A stretch of DNA of 22,939 nucleotides from UBA5499 sp002426275 (GTDB taxonomy: Bacteria; Bacillota; DTU084), in contig CALASN010000027.1 of assembly GCA_937888735.1 (NCBI GenBank), positions 1-22,939 of the forward strand, in the 5' to 3' direction. Within the stretch, counting starts at the first letter, position 1. Each line of letters begins with the position of its first letter. A program made the position numbers and the translations under genes. Below the pieces are notes generated by a model. That model worked only from the letters and a program-made list of their open reading frames with translations, searched no databases and was not told the DNA's origin. This document shows positions 1 to 7,441 of this stretch, piece by piece.

Positions 1-42
1 ACGGTGAGGCTAAATTTTTTCATCAGACAGACCTACAGTTAC

Positions 43-71
43 TTGACGCGACCCCCCCGCAAAATTAATGT
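43..71 (+). promoter_or_regulatory. Possible upstream promoter of the helicase gene
   Basis: TTGACG at 43-48 and TAATGT at 66-71 are separated by 17 bases, a reasonable sigma-A arrangement. The spacer contains a run of seven C (52-58). A second candidate promoter overlaps its downstream edge, so only one of the two may be used. Seen in sequence; activity is inferred. Confidence 0.35.
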
Positions 72-99
72 AGACATTAACATGGAATTGTAGTAAAAT
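71..99 (+). promoter_or_regulatory. Likely sigma-A promoter of the DEAD-box helicase gene
   Basis: TAGACA at 71-76 and TAAAAT at 94-99 are 17 bases apart. A start near 106 would give a leader of about 140 nt before the TTG at 246, and that leader would contain the hairpin at 153-179. The -10 and the spacing are good; the -35 differs from TTGACA at two positions. Confidence 0.5.
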
Positions 100-152
100 A
101 TAAATAGAACCCTTCTATCGACAATAATCTATAGAATAATCTGTTGGCTCAT

Positions 153-190
153 ACGGTGCTGCAGGTTTTGCAGGACCGTTTATTTTATTT
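153..190 (+). terminator. Terminator-like hairpin in the helicase leader (possible attenuator)
   Basis: Arms ACGGTGCTGCA (153-163) and TGCAGGACCGT (169-179) pair with one internal G-G mismatch around a 5-base loop. A T-rich tract, TTATTTTATTT, follows at 180-190. The hairpin lies between the candidate promoters and the ribosome binding site, so it could end transcription early under some conditions. It could also be the terminator of something to the left that I cannot see. Confidence 0.45.
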
Positions 191-245
191 GCTGATATGG
201 AGGCTTTGAAACAATCATACAAAATGAAAGAGGTAAAGATACGCA

Positions 246-1649
246 TTGAAAAATTTTAACGAACTGGGTCTTAGCCAATACATAACTCGCGCCATCAGCG
301 AGATGGGATTTGAAGAGACTACTCCTATTCAGGAAATCACAATCCCCGTCGCTTTGGATGGCAAAGATTTAATTGGTCAGGCTCAAACAGGTACAGGCAA
401 AACAGCGGCGTACGGAATTCCCATGATCGAAAAGATCTCGTTGGATGTGGACTTCATCCAGGCTGCTGTGCTCACGCCAACCAGAGAACTTGCCATGCAG
501 GTGGCCGAAGAACTAAACAGAATCGGACAATTTAAGAAAGTCTATGCGCTGCCGATTTATGGCGGCCAGGATATCAACCGGCAAATCAAAGCGTTGAAAA
601 ACAGGCCGCAGATTATTGTCGGCACTCCGGGACGTCTGATGGACCATATGAGACGCAGGACTATCCGCCTGAATAGAATTCAAATTCTAGTGCTGGACGA
701 AGCGGATGAAATGCTGAACATGGGCTTTATTGAAGATATCGAGACGATTTTGGCAGAAGTTCCCGCGGAAAGGCAAACCTTATTGTTTTCAGCTACCATG
801 CCCAAATCAATCCAAGACCTGGCAGAGCGGTTTATGGATCATCCCCAGCTGATGCACACGCAAGCTAAAGAAATTACCGTGCCTTTGACAGAACAAATAT
901 ACCTGGAGCTCCACGAAAGCGACAAACTGGATGTGCTCTCCAGGCTCCTTGACATCTACTCCCCTGAGCTGGCGATCGTTTTTGCCAGAACCAAACGCAG
1001 AGTGGATGAACTGGGTGAAGCTTTGGCCAAGCGGGGTTATTCCGCGGAAAGCATTCATGGAGATCTAACCCAGGCCAGGCGTGATGCTGTAATGCGTAAA
1101 TTTAAAGAAGGCACTATCGAAGTCCTGGTGGCGACAGACGTGGCTGCCAGAGGCTTAGATATCAGCGGCGTCTCTCATGTCTTCAATTTTGATATCCCTC
1201 AAGATCCTGAAAGCTACGTTCATCGAATCGGCAGAACCGGCAGAGCAGGCAAAACCGGATTAGCCGTAACATTTGTGACTCCAAGAGAGTTTCATCAATT
1301 ACGGCTCATTGAAAATATCATCAAAAGAAAAATCAAGCGCGTTCCCGTTCCTACGCTGCTGGATGCGTTTCGAGGCCAGCAACAACTGACTGTGGAAAAA
1401 TTGCTGCAGGTTGTGGCTGAAGACGATTATGCGCAGTATAGAGCCACAGCCAAAGAACTACTGGAACAGACAGATTCCGAAACCTTGCTGGCTGCGGCTC
1501 TGAAAATGTTAACCAAAGAGCCGGTTGAAAAACCAACCTTATTATCCGATCAACTAACTCATAAGAAAAAATTTGGTTCCACAGGCAAATCGCGCTTCGC
1601 AGGGAACCGTCGCGTCAAACATCGCAGTGGTCCGGCAAGAAATCGCTAG
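246..1649 (+). CDS. cshA: DEAD-box ATP-dependent RNA helicase (CshA-like)
   Basis: This is an ATP-dependent RNA helicase of 467 residues that remodels structured RNA, probably in ribosome assembly, mRNA decay and cold adaptation, as known for the CshA group. All family motifs are in order: Q motif around residues 22-29, AQTGTGKT at 46-53, PTREL at 78-82, TPGR at 127-130, DEAD at 151-154, SAT at 182-184, and HRIGRTGR at 326-333. The tail from about residue 355 is shorter than a DbpA RNA-binding domain and ends in a basic, Gly/Arg-containing stretch, which favours a CshA-type enzyme. The start is TTG, with AAAGAGG about 11 bases upstream. An ATG at 224 is out of frame and soon hits a stop. The gene is monocistronic, with its own promoter region and a strong terminator just after the stop. 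The family is certain; the exact orthologue is less so. Confidence 0.93.
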   Translation: MKNFNELGLSQYITRAISEMGFEETTPIQEITIPVALDGKDLIGQAQTGTGKTAAYGIPMIEKISLDVDFIQAAVLTPTRELAMQVAEELNRIGQFKKVYALPIYGGQDINRQIKALKNRPQIIVGTPGRLMDHMRRRTIRLNRIQILVLDEADEMLNMGFIEDIETILAEVPAERQTLLFSATMPKSIQDLAERFMDHPQLMHTQAKEITVPLTEQIYLELHESDKLDVLSRLLDIYSPELAIVFARTKRRVDELGEALAKRGYSAESIHGDLTQARRDAVMRKFKEGTIEVLVATDVAARGLDISGVSHVFNFDIPQDPESYVHRIGRTGRAGKTGLAVTFVTPREFHQLRLIENIIKRKIKRVPVPTLLDAFRGQQQLTVEKLLQVVAEDDYAQYRATAKELLEQTDSETLLAAALKMLTKEPVEKPTLLSDQLTHKKKFGSTGKSRFAGNRRVKHRSGPARNR

Positions 1650-1651
1650 CT

Positions 1652-1680
1652 AAAAGGCAGGCTCAGAGCCTGCCTTTTAT
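1652..1680 (+). terminator. Rho-independent terminator of the helicase gene
   Basis: Perfect 12-base arms AAAAGGCAGGCT (1652-1663) and AGCCTGCCTTTT (1667-1678) flank a 3-base loop. The hairpin begins two bases after the TAG stop. The A-rich left arm would also let it work for transcripts from the right. Confidence 0.92.
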
Positions 1681-1757
1681 ATTCTTTTCTCCGTCTCCGA
1701 CAAAAAGTTCCTTCCTAACAGCCGCTTGTGACTAGCGCCCCAGTTTTCGGGGAAAAA

Positions 1758-1786
1758 CACTCCCAGCTGCTTTCTGGCATATATTA
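1758..1786 (+). promoter_or_regulatory. Possible sigma-K-type promoter of the LysM gene
   Basis: CATATATTA at 1778-1786 fits the sigma-K -10 consensus CATAnnnTA exactly. CACT at 1758-1761 provides the core AC of the weak -35 (mACm) at the usual 16-base distance, with one mismatch at its last base. No sigma-A -35 is evident. The match is short, so this is suggestive only. It would make the LysM protein a late mother-cell product, consistent with its lack of a signal peptide. Confidence 0.35.
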
Positions 1787-1808
1787 AATCAAGAAAGGAG
1801 CTGATGTT

Positions 1809-2342
1809 ATGCCTAACGGATGCCCCCCGGGTTCCCAACAATATACGATTGCAGCCGGAGATACGCTTTTTGGTTTAGCACAGAGATTTGGAACCACAGT
1901 TGCGGCCATCACCAGCGCTAACCCAGGCATCAATCCCAATGACCTGAGAGTAGGACAGCTGATTTGTGTACCTAGAGGCGGAGGCGCTCCAGGTCCAGGT
2001 CCCGGACCCTGCCCGAGAAATTGGGAACGATATGCCATCAGAGCAGGGGACACACTCTACGCGATCGCTCAAAGCCGCGGCACCACCGTTTCAGCTCTCA
2101 CCGCCAATAACCCAGGCATCAATCCCAATGACCTGAGAGTGGGACAGCTGATTTGCGTACCTAGGGGCGGAGGCGCTCCCGGTCCCGGACCCTGCCCAGG
2201 AACCTTTTATACAATCCGTTCCGGAGATACCCTCTTTCGCATTGCAAACGAACGCGGGACAACGGTAGATGCTATTATTCGTCTAAATCCTTCGCTGAAT
2301 TCCAACAATCTACAGGTGGGACAAATAATCTGTCTGCCCTGA
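1809..2342 (+). CDS. Triple LysM-domain protein, possible spore coat or cortex-associated
   Basis: This 177-residue protein consists almost entirely of three LysM modules (about residues 11-55, 73-118 and 132-177) joined by Gly/Pro linkers (GGGAPGPGP). Each module has the YTI..GDTL..IA start and ends in NPxxNxxxLxVGQxICxP. LysM binds N-acetylglucosamine polymers such as peptidoglycan. There is no signal peptide, no membrane segment and no catalytic domain. The protein is therefore either kept in the cytoplasm or placed on the forespore from the mother cell, as LysM coat or cortex proteins such as SafA are. A Cys pair flanks the modules (for example near residues 53 and 68), which could allow cross-linking. 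The ATG has AAGGAG upstream. Modules 1 and 2 are nearly identical at DNA level. The domain call is certain; the spore role is inferred. Confidence 0.85.
   Translation: MPNGCPPGSQQYTIAAGDTLFGLAQRFGTTVAAITSANPGINPNDLRVGQLICVPRGGGAPGPGPGPCPRNWERYAIRAGDTLYAIAQSRGTTVSALTANNPGINPNDLRVGQLICVPRGGGAPGPGPCPGTFYTIRSGDTLFRIANERGTTVDAIIRLNPSLNSNNLQVGQIICLP
1919..2014 (+). repeat. Direct repeat copy 1 within the LysM gene
   Basis: This stretch covers the end of LysM module 1 plus the Gly/Pro linker. It is repeated 189 bases (63 codons) downstream with only a few substitutions and a 6-base length difference in the linker. Some differences are synonymous, so the duplication is recent or maintained by gene conversion. 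Confidence 0.85.
2108..2197 (+). repeat. Direct repeat copy 2 within the LysM gene
   Basis: Second copy of the unit at 1919-2014, covering the end of LysM module 2 and its linker. It lacks one GGTCCA hexamer of the linker. The third LysM module has clearly diverged and does not carry the repeat. Confidence 0.85.
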
Positions 2343-2352
2343 AGCTAGTCTG

Positions 2353-2390
2353 GAGGCTGTTGGCAGCGGTGGGACAACAGCCTCTCTCTT
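2353..2390. terminator. Hairpin between the convergent LysM and manA genes
   Basis: Arms GAGGCTGTTG (2353-2362) and CAACAGCCTC (2375-2384) pair perfectly around a 12-base loop. A pyrimidine-rich TCTCTTGCTT follows on the plus strand. It probably ends the LysM transcript and may also serve manA arriving from the other side. Confidence 0.65.
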
Positions 2391-2392
2391 GC

Positions 2393-3364
2393 TTAATCTG
2401 GCAGATACGATTTCAGAAACTTCAAGTTTCCTTCAATGGTATATTCCCCAAGGGCCGCCGGAATGAAGAGCGATTCTGCGGCTCGGATGGAAAGCTCCCC
2501 GCCCGGATACCGGACAACGCCTTCACCGCAGAGAAACGTGTAAATAAAGAAGCGATCCTGGGCTTGCTCAGAGAGCTTCTGCGTTAGCTCATAAAGTTCA
2601 ACCACGAAGTATTTCTTGGCCACCAATTGAGTTTTGCGGCAGCCAGGCGCGTTTTGCTCCTGAGCCAGAGCTGGTTTTTCTTGCCCTCCGCCGGCAAAAT
2701 CGATCACCTCAAGGGCTTGCTGCACATGCAGCGGCCTTTTCTTCCCCTGACTGTCGGTCCGGTCGTAATCATAGATCCTATATGTTAAGTTTGAGCTCTG
2801 CTGGATCTCGGCCAGGATAATCCCCTCGCCGATGCCATGGACAAGCCCTGCCGGAATATCGAAAACATCGCCTGGCGAAACTTCCACCGAATGCAAACAT
2901 GCACCGATGGTCCCGCTGCTGATTGCCTGAGCAAATTTTGCTTTATCTACGCCAGGCTCCAGGCCATAGATGAGTTGTGCTCCGGGTTTGGCTGCAATAA
3001 TATACCACATCTCATTCTTCCCATAGCCACCTTCATGTGTACGCGCATATTCGTCTGTGGGATGCACTTGCACCGAGAGCTTATTGTTGGCGTCGATGAG
3101 TTTAACCAAGAGGGGAAACTCTAGGCTGTACTTTGCGGAAAGCGCAGAGCCGAGGGCCTGCCGGCCATATTTTTGCAGATATTCAGGCAAGGACAGCCCC
3201 CTGTCTTCACCATTGGCGACGATGCTCAGCCCATCCGGGTGCCCTGAAACCTCCCAGCTTTCTGCCACTTGACCGTCAGGCAGCTTTTTCCCTAGTTTTT
3301 CCAGATTGCGGCCACCCCAAAGATAATCCTTATATACGGGTTGAAACTTTAATGGATAAAACAT
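2393..3364 (-). CDS. manA: Mannose-6-phosphate isomerase, type I (ManA)
   Basis: A zinc-dependent cytoplasmic isomerase of 323 residues interconverting mannose 6-phosphate and fructose 6-phosphate, which links glycolysis to GDP-mannose and cell-surface sugars. The length fits the short Bacillus-type (YvyI/Pmi) enzymes. Visible signatures are YLWGG at residues 14-18, LSVQVHPTD at 96-104 with the metal-ligand His101, KNEMWYI at 116-122 with Glu118, PAGLVHGIG at 171-179 with His176, and YRIYDYDR at 195-202 with the likely active-site Arg196. The ATG follows AGGAGGAG with a short spacer. It is the last gene of the unit yjbQ-DUF116-manA, 17 bases after the DUF116 stop. No link of function between these three genes is obvious. 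Confidence 0.93.
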   Translation of the reverse strand: MFYPLKFQPVYKDYLWGGRNLEKLGKKLPDGQVAESWEVSGHPDGLSIVANGEDRGLSLPEYLQKYGRQALGSALSAKYSLEFPLLVKLIDANNKLSVQVHPTDEYARTHEGGYGKNEMWYIIAAKPGAQLIYGLEPGVDKAKFAQAISSGTIGACLHSVEVSPGDVFDIPAGLVHGIGEGIILAEIQQSSNLTYRIYDYDRTDSQGKKRPLHVQQALEVIDFAGGGQEKPALAQEQNAPGCRKTQLVAKKYFVVELYELTQKLSEQAQDRFFIYTFLCGEGVVRYPGGELSIRAAESLFIPAALGEYTIEGNLKFLKSYLPD

Positions 3365-3381
3365 ATGCTCCTCCTCAATTT

Positions 3382-4377
3382 TTACCCTTTGGCGGCAATG
3401 CCCAGCACCCTGGCAAGTTCCGCGATATTAAGCCGCGTCGAGATGCCTTGGGGATGCCAATGAGCTTTGCAACCGCAATAATCTAAGGGCACACACTGCA
3501 CTGGTATGCCCAAGCGTTTAGCTTTCCAGCCGTTTTCCAAGAGCGTAAGCGCACAAGCCACGCCCACTACTCCCGTCTCGTGAAACACCGCGGCGGCATT
3601 GTCGCCGGCAAAAACCACTGATTCATGGGGAACGATCAGCACCTGAAAATCATGTTTCCGTCCGAGAAGGATAATTTGGCAAATGAGACAACTCTCAGTA
3701 CACAGACCGCAGACGTACTGCCCTACGGCTGCCTGCTTCATTCGGCAGGCAACACCTATGGGACGCAGGCAAACCGGCAGCAGCACAGTTTTGCGCGGAG
3801 CGCTCAAAAAGGCGTTGCGGAAAGCTCTATTCATGATTTCGGCGCCGACCAGCTGCAGATGGTACTCCGCTTCCCTGCGGCTGCAAAAGAAATAGTCCTC
3901 TTTCCCCAGATGATCCGACAGCGAGGTCTGGAGAAAAGTCCCCACGTTTTCAGTGTACCTGCCCAAAACTTCCCGCGCTCTGCCGCTGAAGAAAGCGGAA
4001 AATGCGGCCGCCTCTCGCAACAGGTCAACCGCCTGTTCTTCTTTTTGCGTCCGCAGAAAGGCTTCCCAGCCTTGCAGGCGGACCACTGTTTCCCGATACT
4101 CTTCCCGCTCTGCCAGCCGCCTCAGCCAAAGAGAAAAGTTAATCAAGTTCAATTCCCGCCGACCGTGCTCCCGCCAAAGAACGCCGATGGTCAAAAACTC
4201 CAGGGCGTACTCCAGATCGGAAGTTTTCACTTTTTCCTGCAGAAAACGCCGCAGCTTACCGATTATTTCATCTAAGCCCTTCAGCTGCTCAATTACCTCT
4301 GTGGCCAAAATGTCCAACTCTGTGTAATAGCGATCCGAATTCTGACCGTAAGAAAGATTATAGGTGATGCCTTCCAT
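3382..4377 (-). CDS. DUF116 family cysteine-rich protein
   Basis: A 331-residue protein with a C-terminal DUF116 region (about residues 195-325). The region shows CLRPIGVAC (203-211), CGLC followed by CLIC (223-233), a VACALTLLENG segment with Cys275, and CVPLDYCGC with Cys295, Cys301 and Cys303. Ten or so cysteines in this spacing suggest a metal or iron-sulfur site, but no activity is established for the family that I can name. The first 190 residues are mostly charged helix with no membrane segment. In typical members the signature reads CxRPxGCxA; here the position after Gly is Val and the Cys sits two residues later, a variant. The start is ATG with GGGAGG upstream. The gene lies between yjbQ and manA. 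The family is fairly certain; the function is unknown. Confidence 0.75.
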   Translation of the reverse strand: MEGITYNLSYGQNSDRYYTELDILATEVIEQLKGLDEIIGKLRRFLQEKVKTSDLEYALEFLTIGVLWREHGRRELNLINFSLWLRRLAEREEYRETVVRLQGWEAFLRTQKEEQAVDLLREAAAFSAFFSGRAREVLGRYTENVGTFLQTSLSDHLGKEDYFFCSRREAEYHLQLVGAEIMNRAFRNAFLSAPRKTVLLPVCLRPIGVACRMKQAAVGQYVCGLCTESCLICQIILLGRKHDFQVLIVPHESVVFAGDNAAAVFHETGVVGVACALTLLENGWKAKRLGIPVQCVPLDYCGCKAHWHPQGISTRLNIAELARVLGIAAKG

Positions 4378-4448
4378 AGGAACAATACCTCCCTCAAATT
4401 ACATAGGCTTTTCAAATTCCCGTCCGAAAGCATCGCCTGAAAATAATT

Positions 4449-4865
4449 TCATTCGCCGATAATCTTGATTAAAACCCGCTTGGGACGCTTACCATCAAAT
4501 TCTCCGTAGAAGATCTGCTCCCAAGGGCCGAAATCAAGCTTGCCGTCTGTGATGGCAACCACAACTTCTCTGCCCATCACGGAACGCTTAAGGTGGGCGT
4601 CGGCATTGTCTTCAAAACCATTATGGCGATATTGCGTATACGGCCTTTCAGGGGCAAGCTTCTCCAGCCAGACATCAAGGTCTTGATGCAGACCAGGCTC
4701 GTCGTCATTGATGAAAATGCTGGCCGTGATGTGCATGGCACAGCAAAGCAGCAACCCTTCTTTGACTTTGCTCTCTTCCACAGCCGCTTGGACTTGGGGT
4801 GTAATATTAATGAAGGCTCTGCGGCTTTCCGTCCGAAAAACCAACTCTTTACGGTAACTTCTCAA
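4449..4865 (-). CDS. yjbQ: YjbQ / UPF0047 family protein
   Basis: A small single-domain protein of 138 residues, the normal length for the YjbQ (UPF0047) family. Some members have weak thiamine-phosphate synthase activity, which is why databases name it a secondary thiamine-phosphate synthase. The conserved features are CCAMHITASIFIND around residues 41-54, a His-rich middle with HNGFEDNADAH at about 80-90, and the closing GPWEQIFYGEFDG near 112-124. The His, Asp and Glu residues probably form a metal pocket. The start is TTG, with AAGGAG 8-9 bases upstream. It is the first gene of yjbQ-DUF116-manA and sits just past the terminator of the clpC operon. The family is certain; the physiological role is not. 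Confidence 0.9.
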   Translation of the reverse strand: MRSYRKELVFRTESRRAFINITPQVQAAVEESKVKEGLLLCCAMHITASIFINDDEPGLHQDLDVWLEKLAPERPYTQYRHNGFEDNADAHLKRSVMGREVVVAITDGKLDFGPWEQIFYGEFDGKRPKRVLIKIIGE

Positions 4866-4882
4866 GAAAACACTCCTTCCTC

Positions 4883-4888
4883 ATTATA
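4883..4888 (-). promoter_or_regulatory. Possible -10 element for yjbQ-DUF116-manA
   Basis: On the minus strand a perfect TATAAT lies about 17 bases ahead of the yjbQ start, between the clpC terminator and the ribosome binding site. No convincing -35 lies 16-18 bases upstream. The distance to the start codon is short, so any leader would be minimal. Confidence 0.3.
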
Positions 4889-4918
4889 TTCAGCTTTTAG
4901 CTATGTAATCCTGCTGAG

Positions 4919-4956
4919 AAAAAAGAGAGATAGGTTAAATCCTATCCCTCTTTTTT
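4919..4956. terminator. Bidirectional terminator after clpC
   Basis: Arms of 16 bases (4919-4934 and 4941-4956) pair with one wobble around TTAAAT. The stem begins with six A and ends with six T, so it reads as a terminator on both strands. It starts one base after the clpC stop and separates the heat-shock operon from yjbQ. Confidence 0.92.
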
Positions 4957-4957
4957 G

Positions 4958-7402
4958 TTAATTAATTGCAGCGGCCATTTTCCCTTTGGGCGTGAAGGTT
5001 AATTTCCCGTCCTTTGCATCAATGAAGACCACTTCTCCCTTTTGGAAGGTCCCTTTGAGCATTTCCTCTGACAGCTGATCTTCTACCAGCCGCTGGATTG
5101 CCCGCCGTAAGGGTCTGGCTCCGAATGCCGGATCGTAACCTTCTTTGGCTAAAACCTCTTTAGCCGCATCGGACAGCTCAATATCAACTTCATGCTCTTG
5201 CAGGGACTTGCGCACCCGATTGATCATCAAGCCCACAATCTGGTAGATTTCGTCCTTGGTAAGCGGCCTGAAGACGATGGTTTCATCCAGACGGTTAATA
5301 AATTCTGGCCTGAAAGCTTTCTTCATATCCTCCAGCACGCGCTCTTTCATCTTCTCGTAGGAGTGCTCCTCACCTTGGGCAGCTGCAAATCCGAAGCTGC
5401 CTGTGGACTGCAGATGCTGTGCGCCAAGGTTTGAGGTCATGATGATCACGGTATTGCGGAAATCTACGGTGCGGCCTTTGCCATCTGTGAGCCTGCCGTC
5501 GTCTAGAACTTGAAGCAGGGTATTGAAGACATCCGGATGCGCCTTTTCAATCTCATCTAAGAGAATCACAGAATATGGCTTCTGTCTCACGCGTTCGGTG
5601 AGCTGACCTCCTTCTTCGTAGCCCACATATCCCGGGGGAGAACCGATGAGGCGTGACACTGTGTGACGCTCCATATACTCGGACATATCCAGCCTCACTA
5701 TAGCGTTTTCGTCGCCAAACAACGCCTCGGCAAGCGCCCGGGCAAGCTCTGTTTTTCCAACCCCCGTTGGCCCCAGGAAAATAAACGAGCCTATGGGGCG
5801 ACTGGGATCCTTAAGTCCCGCCCTGGCGCGGCGCACAGCCTTGGATACTGCCTCAATCGCCTCTTCCTGGCCGATTACCCGCTTGTGCAGAACATCTTCC
5901 AGATGCAAGAGCCTCTCTGCTTCTTCTTCCGCTAATTTAGTTACTGGAATTCCCGTCCACATGGAGACGATCTCGGCGATATCTTCAGGCAGGACTGAAC
6001 CCTCTTGCCTGCCGCGCTCTTTGGCCAGTTCTTCCCGCCGCTGCTTCATTTTGGTTTCCAGCTCCTGCTCCTGATCTCTCAGCTGCGCCGCTTTCTCGAA
6101 TTCTTCTCCGCTGATGGCTGCTTCCTTCTCCTTGCGAATCTCTCTCAGCTTCTCATCTAGCTCTTTCAGATCGTCCGGATCTTCCAGATGCCGGAGCCTT
6201 ACCCTTGAACCTGCTTCGTCAATTAGATCTATGGCTTTGTCGGGCAGAAAACGGTCATTGATGTAACGATCCGAAAGTTTCACTGCAGCTTCCAAAGCTT
6301 CGTCCGTGAACTTGACTCTATGATGCGCTTCATAACGATCCCTGAGCCCTCGGAGAATCTCTAAAGTATCCTCCGCAGTTGGCTCTCCGATCATGATCGG
6401 CTGGAAACGACGTTCCAGAGCCGCGTCTTTTTCAATATATTTTCGATACTCATCAATTGTGGTGGCGCCTATGCACTGGAGTTCTCCTCTGGCAAGGGCC
6501 GGTTTGAGAATGTTCGCGGCATCAATGGCGCCTTCCGCCGCTCCGGCGCCGATGATGGTATGCATCTCATCCAGAAAGAGGATGACATTGCCGGCTTCGC
6601 GCACTTCATCCATGACTTTTTTCAGACGATCTTCAAATTCGCCTCGGAACTTGGTGCCTGCCACAAGCCCGCCCAAATCCAAAGAAACTACTCTCTTTTT
6701 GGTGAGGATATCCGGCACGTCGCCTTGATTAATCTTCAGGGCTAGGCCTTCTGCGATGGCAGTCTTCCCGACTCCCGGCTCGCCTAATAAGGCGGGGTTA
6801 TTTTTCGTTCTGCGGCTAAGCACCTGAATTACTCTTTCTATTTCCTTGCTTCTGCCAATTACAGGATCCAGTTTTCCTTCTGTGGCAAGCTTCGTCAGAT
6901 CCCGACCAAATTGATCCAGAGTCGGGGTATTGACGGCGCGGGCAGCGCCTTTGGTGCCCGTACCTTTGTTTCCGCCCAACAGAGCAAAAACTTGCTGACG
7001 AACTCTGTCCGCATCAACATCCATAGCCTGCAGCACCTGAGCTGCTACGCCTTCTCCTTCTCGGATTAGGCCCAAAAGGATATGCTCGGTGCCAATATAG
7101 TTCACTCCCATCTGGCGGGCTTCATCCCAAGCCAGCTCCAATACCCATTTGGCTCTCGGCGTAAAAGCCAGCTTAAAAATATTAGCTCCTTCTCCCTTGC
7201 CCACAAGTCTCAAGGTCTCGGTGCGAAGCCGTCCCAAATCTACCCCCAAATTTTGCAAGGCACGGGCAGCCACCCCTGTTCCTTCGTGTACCAAACCCAG
7301 CAATAAGTGCTCGGTGCCAACCACATTGTGACCGAGGCTCCTTGCCTCTTCCTGAGCCAGCATCAATACCTTCTCCGCTCTTTCTGTAAATCGGCTGTTC
7401 AT
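4958..7402 (-). CDS. clpC: ATP-dependent Clp protease ATPase subunit ClpC
   Basis: A Hsp100 unfoldase of 814 residues that feeds substrates, including arginine-phosphorylated proteins, into ClpP. Domain order is complete: two Clp N-terminal repeats (about 1-70 and 75-145, the docking site for phospho-arginine and adaptors such as MecA), AAA+ module 1 with GEPGVGKT at 207-214 and ILFLDE at 274-279, a middle coiled coil with a UVR-like segment at about 420-455, and AAA+ module 2 with GPTGVGKT at 544-551 and VILLDE at 612-617. Length and the coiled-coil size fit ClpC rather than ClpB or ClpE. The ATG has GAGGTGA upstream. It is the last gene of ctsR-mcsA-mcsB-clpC, 39 bases after mcsB, with a terminator at its stop. 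Control by CtsR follows from the operators upstream of ctsR. Confidence 0.97.
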   Translation of the reverse strand: MNSRFTERAEKVLMLAQEEARSLGHNVVGTEHLLLGLVHEGTGVAARALQNLGVDLGRLRTETLRLVGKGEGANIFKLAFTPRAKWVLELAWDEARQMGVNYIGTEHILLGLIREGEGVAAQVLQAMDVDADRVRQQVFALLGGNKGTGTKGAARAVNTPTLDQFGRDLTKLATEGKLDPVIGRSKEIERVIQVLSRRTKNNPALLGEPGVGKTAIAEGLALKINQGDVPDILTKKRVVSLDLGGLVAGTKFRGEFEDRLKKVMDEVREAGNVILFLDEMHTIIGAGAAEGAIDAANILKPALARGELQCIGATTIDEYRKYIEKDAALERRFQPIMIGEPTAEDTLEILRGLRDRYEAHHRVKFTDEALEAAVKLSDRYINDRFLPDKAIDLIDEAGSRVRLRHLEDPDDLKELDEKLREIRKEKEAAISGEEFEKAAQLRDQEQELETKMKQRREELAKERGRQEGSVLPEDIAEIVSMWTGIPVTKLAEEEAERLLHLEDVLHKRVIGQEEAIEAVSKAVRRARAGLKDPSRPIGSFIFLGPTGVGKTELARALAEALFGDENAIVRLDMSEYMERHTVSRLIGSPPGYVGYEEGGQLTERVRQKPYSVILLDEIEKAHPDVFNTLLQVLDDGRLTDGKGRTVDFRNTVIIMTSNLGAQHLQSTGSFGFAAAQGEEHSYEKMKERVLEDMKKAFRPEFINRLDETIVFRPLTKDEIYQIVGLMINRVRKSLQEHEVDIELSDAAKEVLAKEGYDPAFGARPLRRAIQRLVEDQLSEEMLKGTFQKGEVVFIDAKDGKLTFTPKGKMAAAIN

Positions 7403-7441
7403 TCTGCCTCACCTCTTTCGTTATTTTTCACGTGTTGCCTT

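Noticed and set aside
45..54. GACGCGACCC near the left end resembling repeats near the right end
   Set aside because: A shared 9-base word on opposite strands can occur by chance in 23 kb, and no longer match extends it. Not enough to suggest terminal repeats or a circular element.
3625..4275. Plus-strand frame of 216 codons opposite the DUF116 gene
   Set aside because: The minus-strand DUF116 protein has family motifs throughout; this frame is a shadow with low-complexity composition and no motif.
7424..7439. Possible second parS around CACGTG upstream of clpC
   Set aside because: Only the core and part of one arm match; about six of sixteen positions differ, so ParB binding is unlikely.
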